Of a DNA stretch of 64,000 nucleotides, positions 61,032-64,000 are shown piece by piece (within the stretch, counting starts at the first letter, position 1; every line of letters starts with the position of its first letter). The DNA is taken from NCBI GenBank assembly GCA_024698145.1, contig JAILRO010000045.1, positions 78,740 through 142,739 of the forward strand. Direction: 5' to 3'. The translations under genes and the position numbers were made by a program. Below the pieces are notes generated by a model that did not search any database, was not told where the DNA came from, and saw only the letters and a program-made list of their open reading frames with translations. The stretch comes from Lachnospiraceae bacterium (lineage in GTDB: Bacteria > Bacillota > Clostridia > Lachnospirales > Lachnospiraceae).

Positions 61032-61499
61032 ATGGCAAATGTACATATTATATACGGAGACGGATATGGCAAGACAGCCTGTGCGATGGGACTTGCAGTT
61101 AAGACAGCATCCGTAGGTGAGACAGTTTCTATAATCCAGTTTTTGAAGGGTGCGGGAGCTGATTACAGTATACTTAATCAGATAGAAGGAATTAATTTCT
61201 TCACTTTTGAGAATAGTGATAAAGTTTTCGAGCAGCTTACTCCTGATGAAAGAGGCGAACAGCGCGAGAAGGTTAAGAATAGTTTTCAGTATGCGAGGAA
61301 GGTTATCGAGACCGGAAGTGCAGACCTTGTAATACTTGACGAGGTGTTAGGTCTTAGAGATTACAATATCTTGGATTTGGATGAGCTTCTTGAGTTAATC
61401 GATATAAAGAGCGATGTCAAAGTTATACTTACAGGTCGTAATTGTCCTGAAGAATTAAAAAAGCGGGCAACAATGTTGTCCCGCATTGAGCCGGACTAA
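61032..61499 (+). CDS. CobO/CobA-like P-loop adenosyltransferase, short
   Basis: The 155-residue protein resembles the CobA/CobO corrinoid adenosyltransferase: P-loop GDGYGKTACAMGLAVKTASV (usually GxGKGKTTAALG), VSIIQFLKGAG, and LVILDEVLGLRDYN before VILTGRNCPEEL. It is shorter than the usual 170-200 residues and lacks the end motif that contacts the corrinoid, so B12 adenosylation is only one possibility. The ATG at 61032 follows GAGGT by 7 bases. No other cobalamin gene is in the window. It ends within a terminator. Confidence 0.78.
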   Translation: MANVHIIYGDGYGKTACAMGLAVKTASVGETVSIIQFLKGAGADYSILNQIEGINFFTFENSDKVFEQLTPDERGEQREKVKNSFQYARKVIETGSADLVILDEVLGLRDYNILDLDELLELIDIKSDVKVILTGRNCPEELKKRATMLSRIEPD

Positions 61500-61516
61500 A
61501 GTGTCCGGCTTTTTTA
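61490..61516. terminator. Terminator shared by the convergent CobO-like and unknown genes
   Basis: Stem GCCGGAC / GTCCGGC with TAA of the plus-strand gene in the loop is followed by TTTTTTA. A second stem GCGGGCAAC / GTTGTCCCGC lies just before, inside the coding end. Confidence 0.82.
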
Positions 61517-62530
61517 TATTCTTAAGTCTTCTTTGTATAACTGCTCTTTCTGCATTTTTTTGACGAAGCTTCGAATGTCAGTCATAGTTGCATATATTTT
61601 GCTTTGGGTGTCTGTATATGTTTCGTCATGCGAAAGTACAGACATGTTGTTTCTTAATAGGAATAGCTTGATAGCAGTATCAATGTAGTGTTCAATCCTA
61701 TGATTGTTGTATCTGAAGAACAAATCACGGAATGTAGCAGCGTATGATATGAACTTATCACGCTCCGGGAAGTCACCGAGATTTGCTTTCATCTCTTCGT
61801 TCTTTTGCTGTAATAAATGATGCTTGTTTTCGTTAAGATAATCCTGCATTGCAAGGAATTGCTCAAGTTCCATTCCTTTTGCCGCGGCGTTACACTTGGC
61901 AGTTTCGAGCTTATAATTGTTATCCTGCTCAAGAGCATTTTCCTGCTCGCTGTCCGATTCTGCCTTGTGAAGGAAGGAATCCTCTGCACCTAATGCAACA
62001 CACATATTCTGCACAACCTCAAATATTCCGGGAAGTTCGTTATCTCTGATTCCAATTTCAAACTTTCTGTGGAATATATCCTCCGTGTAAGGAATAACGA
62101 AGTCGGAGTACATATTATATAGTTCCATAAATGTTCCCGTTCCGGTTTTTTCCTTAGAATATGGATTTTTGATGGATGCGATACGTATAATAAGGTAGAG
62201 ATAACTCTTGTAGAACAAGATTGTATCAGAATCAAAGGCTTCAAAGAAGTCCTCCGGAAGAGGATAATCGTTCCAATACAGTTCATCTATCGTAGAGATA
62301 AGCTCTTCTAAAAATATATCGGCAGCTTCCGGGTTGAAGGTATAATAAGGAGTGTTGCCGTTAAATTCACGGTCGTGAGTAAATGGAAGATAATAATTGT
62401 TTAATCCGTAATATAATGAAAGAAGTTCTGTAACTTGTTCTACGGTTTCATTTATCCTCTTATAATCAGCCTCGCATGCTATATCATCGCAAGAAGAACT
62501 GCTTCTGATTATCTGTTTTCTAAACTCCAT
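61514..62530 (-). CDS. Unknown 338-residue helical protein
   Basis: I do not recognise a family. The product has no signal peptide or membrane helix and is rich in acidic and aromatic residues. Hydrophobic-helical segments include ILFYKSYLYLIIRIASI, YNMYSDFVIPYTEDIFHRKF and FISYAATFRDLFFRYNNHRI, with a long charged stretch between (about 200-245). It has its own promoter and a GGAGGT ribosome site 7 bases before the ATG. The gene is divergent from the dapA leader and convergent with the CobO-like gene. It looks like a real, family-specific gene of Lachnospiraceae. Confidence 0.65.
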   Translation of the reverse strand: MEFRKQIIRSSSSCDDIACEADYKRINETVEQVTELLSLYYGLNNYYLPFTHDREFNGNTPYYTFNPEAADIFLEELISTIDELYWNDYPLPEDFFEAFDSDTILFYKSYLYLIIRIASIKNPYSKEKTGTGTFMELYNMYSDFVIPYTEDIFHRKFEIGIRDNELPGIFEVVQNMCVALGAEDSFLHKAESDSEQENALEQDNNYKLETAKCNAAAKGMELEQFLAMQDYLNENKHHLLQQKNEEMKANLGDFPERDKFISYAATFRDLFFRYNNHRIEHYIDTAIKLFLLRNNMSVLSHDETYTDTQSKIYATMTDIRSFVKKMQKEQLYKEDLRI

Positions 62531-62565
62531 AAGCGCTACCTCCGCTACCGTACGATTATAGAAAA

Positions 62566-62594
62566 ATTATAGTATAATTCACCTAAAAAAACAA
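62566..62594 (-). promoter_or_regulatory. Promoter of the unknown minus-strand gene
   Basis: Minus strand: TTGTTT, 17 bases, TATAAT. It lies back-to-back with the dapA promoter. Confidence 0.6.
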
Positions 62595-62616
62595 CCTTAA
62601 GATGGACTGATTTTTG

Positions 62617-62645
62617 TTGACATACATATACTTGCGTGTTATTAT
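62617..62645 (+). promoter_or_regulatory. Promoter of the lysine riboswitch-dapA transcript
   Basis: TTGACA, 17 bases, TATTAT: a near-consensus promoter with a start site near 62652, 18 bases before the aptamer. Confidence 0.8.
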
Positions 62646-62669
62646 CGTTTAGAAGACGATTTCGTCAAC

Positions 62670-62843
62670 ATGTAGAGGCGCGTGTGTCAAGAGTAGATAC
62701 CCTGACGTATAAGGGCGTATGAAGGGTAGTGAAAGGGGCTCATGCCGAAGAGAGGTATCACCTTATTGGTATCTTGTCTGGATATATAGCTAATAACTAT
62801 ATGTCTGTCACCGCGATTTATAACCGTGGGTGGAGTGCTACGT
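62670..62843 (+). ncRNA. Lysine riboswitch (L box) aptamer
   Basis: The 174-base leader matches the L-box core in order: AGAGGCGCG after the P1 arm ATGTAG, then AGAGTAG, GTGAAAGGGG, the invariant GCCGAAG, GGTATCACC, CTGTCA, and GGAGTGCTACGT closing P1 (CTACGT pairs with ATGTAG, one G-T). A GACG-ATTT-CGTC hairpin precedes it. Lysine binding should favour the downstream terminator and switch off dapA. Confidence 0.92.
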
Positions 62844-62911
62844 ATCGAAGAATAGTAATGGAACGAATAGTTGATATAAGCATTGAGGCTTTGGACTATG
62901 GAAGTTTTATG

Positions 62912-62944
62912 ACGCTTCGTTGGCACTGCCGACGGAGCGTTTTC
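62912..62944 (+). terminator. Riboswitch-controlled terminator before dapA
   Basis: A 13-bp stem ACGCTTCGTTGGC / GCCGACGGAGCGT (two G-T pairs) with a 3-base loop is followed by TTTTCT. It is the expression platform of the lysine riboswitch; the gap between aptamer and stem may hold the antiterminator. Confidence 0.88.
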
Positions 62945-62971
62945 TAATATAAAGAAAAGGAGATAATAATT

Positions 62972-63862
62972 ATGGCAATTTTTACAGGATCAGCAGTAGC
63001 ATTGGTTACTCCATTTAAGGAGGATGGCTCGGTTAATTATGAGGAGCTTAAGAGTTTATGTGAGTATCACATTGCTCACAAGACAGATGCTATCGTTATT
63101 TGTGGAACAACAGGTGAGGCTTCAACAATGTCTGAAGAGGAGCATATGGAGGTTGTTGGCAAATGTATAGAATATGTTAACAAGAGGATTCCTGTTATTG
63201 CGGGAACAGGTTCAAACTGCACAGAAACAGCAATCAAGCTTTCAAAAGAGGCAGAGGAACTTGGCGCAGACGGACTTTTGATCGTTACACCTTACTACAA
63301 CAAGGCAACTCAGGGAGGACTTATCAAGCACTATACAGCTATCGCTAATGCGGTTAATCTTCCTATCATTATGTATAATGTTCCGGGTAGAACAGGATGT
63401 AATATCCAGCCACAGACAGCAGTAACACTTGCTAAGAATGTTAAGAATATCGTTGCAATCAAAGAGGCTTCAGGTAACATCGCTCAGGTAGTTAAGCTTG
63501 CACAGCTTGCAGACGGTTGCATCGACATTTATTCAGGAAATGATGATCAGGTTGTACCACTTCTTTCACTTGGTGGAAAGGGTGTAATTTCAGTAACAGC
63601 TAACATCATCCCGGAGGATACACATGATATGGTTCAGAAATATCTTGATGGTGATGTTGCAGGTTCTCTTGCACTTCAGCTTAAGGCTATCGACCTTTGC
63701 GACGCTATGTTCTGCGAGGTTAACCCTATCCCTGTTAAGAAGGCAGTTGAGCTTGCCGGACTTTGCGCAGGTTATGTGAGAATGCCAATGACAGAGGCTG
63801 AACCTGCAAGTGTTGAGAAGATTAAGAAAGCAATGCAGGAGTATCCTGTAAAACTCAAATAA
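62972..63862 (+). CDS. dapA: 4-hydroxy-tetrahydrodipicolinate synthase
   Basis: DapA condenses pyruvate with aspartate semialdehyde, the first committed step to diaminopimelate and lysine. The 296-residue barrel has the pyruvate-binding GTTGEASTMSEEE, Tyr135 in IMYNVPGRTG, and the Schiff-base Lys164 in VAIKEASGN, with YSGNDDQVVPLLSLGGKGVI next. AAAAGGAG precedes the ATG. It is controlled by the lysine riboswitch upstream; lysA at 34711 is not, so feedback acts only at the pathway's entry in this window. Confidence 0.96.
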   Translation: MAIFTGSAVALVTPFKEDGSVNYEELKSLCEYHIAHKTDAIVICGTTGEASTMSEEEHMEVVGKCIEYVNKRIPVIAGTGSNCTETAIKLSKEAEELGADGLLIVTPYYNKATQGGLIKHYTAIANAVNLPIIMYNVPGRTGCNIQPQTAVTLAKNVKNIVAIKEASGNIAQVVKLAQLADGCIDIYSGNDDQVVPLLSLGGKGVISVTANIIPEDTHDMVQKYLDGDVAGSLALQLKAIDLCDAMFCEVNPIPVKKAVELAGLCAGYVRMPMTEAEPASVEKIKKAMQEYPVKLK

Positions 63863-64000
63863 ATTGCTGTTTAGTTAAGTTTTACGAGCGAAACTTCTAA
63901 TTGTTTTAAGGCGTCTCTTATGATTGCAGTTCCAACGCAGGCCGCTTTCGCTGCGTATAAGAACGCAACGGTACTAAGCTCGTACTACGTACTCGCTAAG
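63863..64000 (+). repeat. Palindrome-rich intergenic DNA at the right edge
   Basis: No gene is seen in these 138 bases. They contain TACGAGC / GCTCGTA arms about 90 bases apart, ACGCA...TGCGT around 63934-63956, and a terminal imperfect palindrome from CTAAGCTCGTAC to GTACTCGCTAAG. It may be an extragenic repeat cut by the window edge. Confidence 0.35.

Noticed and set aside
62729..62947. Plus-strand frame of 72 codons upstream of dapA
   Set aside because: It lies inside the lysine riboswitch and its terminator and has no coding character.

Overview
The window looks like chromosomal DNA of an anaerobic, low-GC, endospore-lineage Firmicute, most likely a Lachnospiraceae (Butyrivibrio/Roseburia-like) clostridium. 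The reasons are AT-rich third positions, strong AGGAGG ribosome sites, an oxygen-independent ribonucleotide reductase, several sporulation genes, large DUF285 (BspA-like) surface proteins, and no respiratory genes. The genus is inferred, not shown. No tRNA, rRNA, CRISPR array or insertion sequence was seen.

Region 1 (1-17.2 kb) is accessory DNA for the cell surface. It opens with the tail of a sugar-nucleotide epimerase/dehydratase. A phosphonate module follows: a nucleotidyltransferase-PEP mutase fusion (aepX), a CgeB/DUF3880-type glycosyltransferase, a polysaccharide deacetylase and phosphonopyruvate decarboxylase (aepY). After a terminator come an MNT/HI0074-type nucleotidyltransferase-HEPN pair, a 1631-residue exported DUF285 repeat protein, and a pseudaminic-acid module (pseF-pseI-pseC-pseG). 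The pseF gene is broken by an internal, frame-shifting deletion. A convergent GT2-CgeB double glycosyltransferase closes the region. These genes appear to build and attach unusual sugars and phosphonates to a surface glycan or flagellin.

Region 2 (17.3-25.5 kb) is the conserved spoVT-(hup)-rqcP-yabP-yabQ-divIC-spoIIE-tilS-hpt-ftsH block, in essentially the Bacillus subtilis order. Sporulation-sigma-like promoter motifs lie before spoVT and yabP.

Region 3 (25.8-42.6 kb) holds housekeeping and regulatory genes: an intracellular GH13 enzyme, anaerobic nrdD with an NrdR-type operator over its start site, cspA, a GH25 lipoprotein, a GGDEF-EAL protein, lysA-plsC, the PTS pair ptsH-ptsI, a second ftsH and uvrC. 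Several gaps contain strong terminators or unexplained nested inverted repeats.

Region 4 (42.6-64 kb) holds an intracellular GH26 enzyme, a GNAT/zinc-ribbon/small-membrane-protein group with a decayed duplicate fragment, then hprK-glk, murB-rapZ-whiA-crh, a 918-residue Sel1/TPR protein, an AAA-DUF4143 ATPase, DUF5662, dnaE, a SpoU methyltransferase, a tandem OB-fold protein, a CobO-like ATPase, an unknown gene, and dapA behind a lysine riboswitch.

The most interesting regulatory observation joins regions 3 and 4. The PTS HPr (ptsH) keeps His15 but has Lys at position 46. The HPr paralogue after whiA keeps Ser46 but has Glu at position 15, as in Crh. With hprK between them, sugar transport and carbon-catabolite signalling seem to be split onto two separate HPr proteins.
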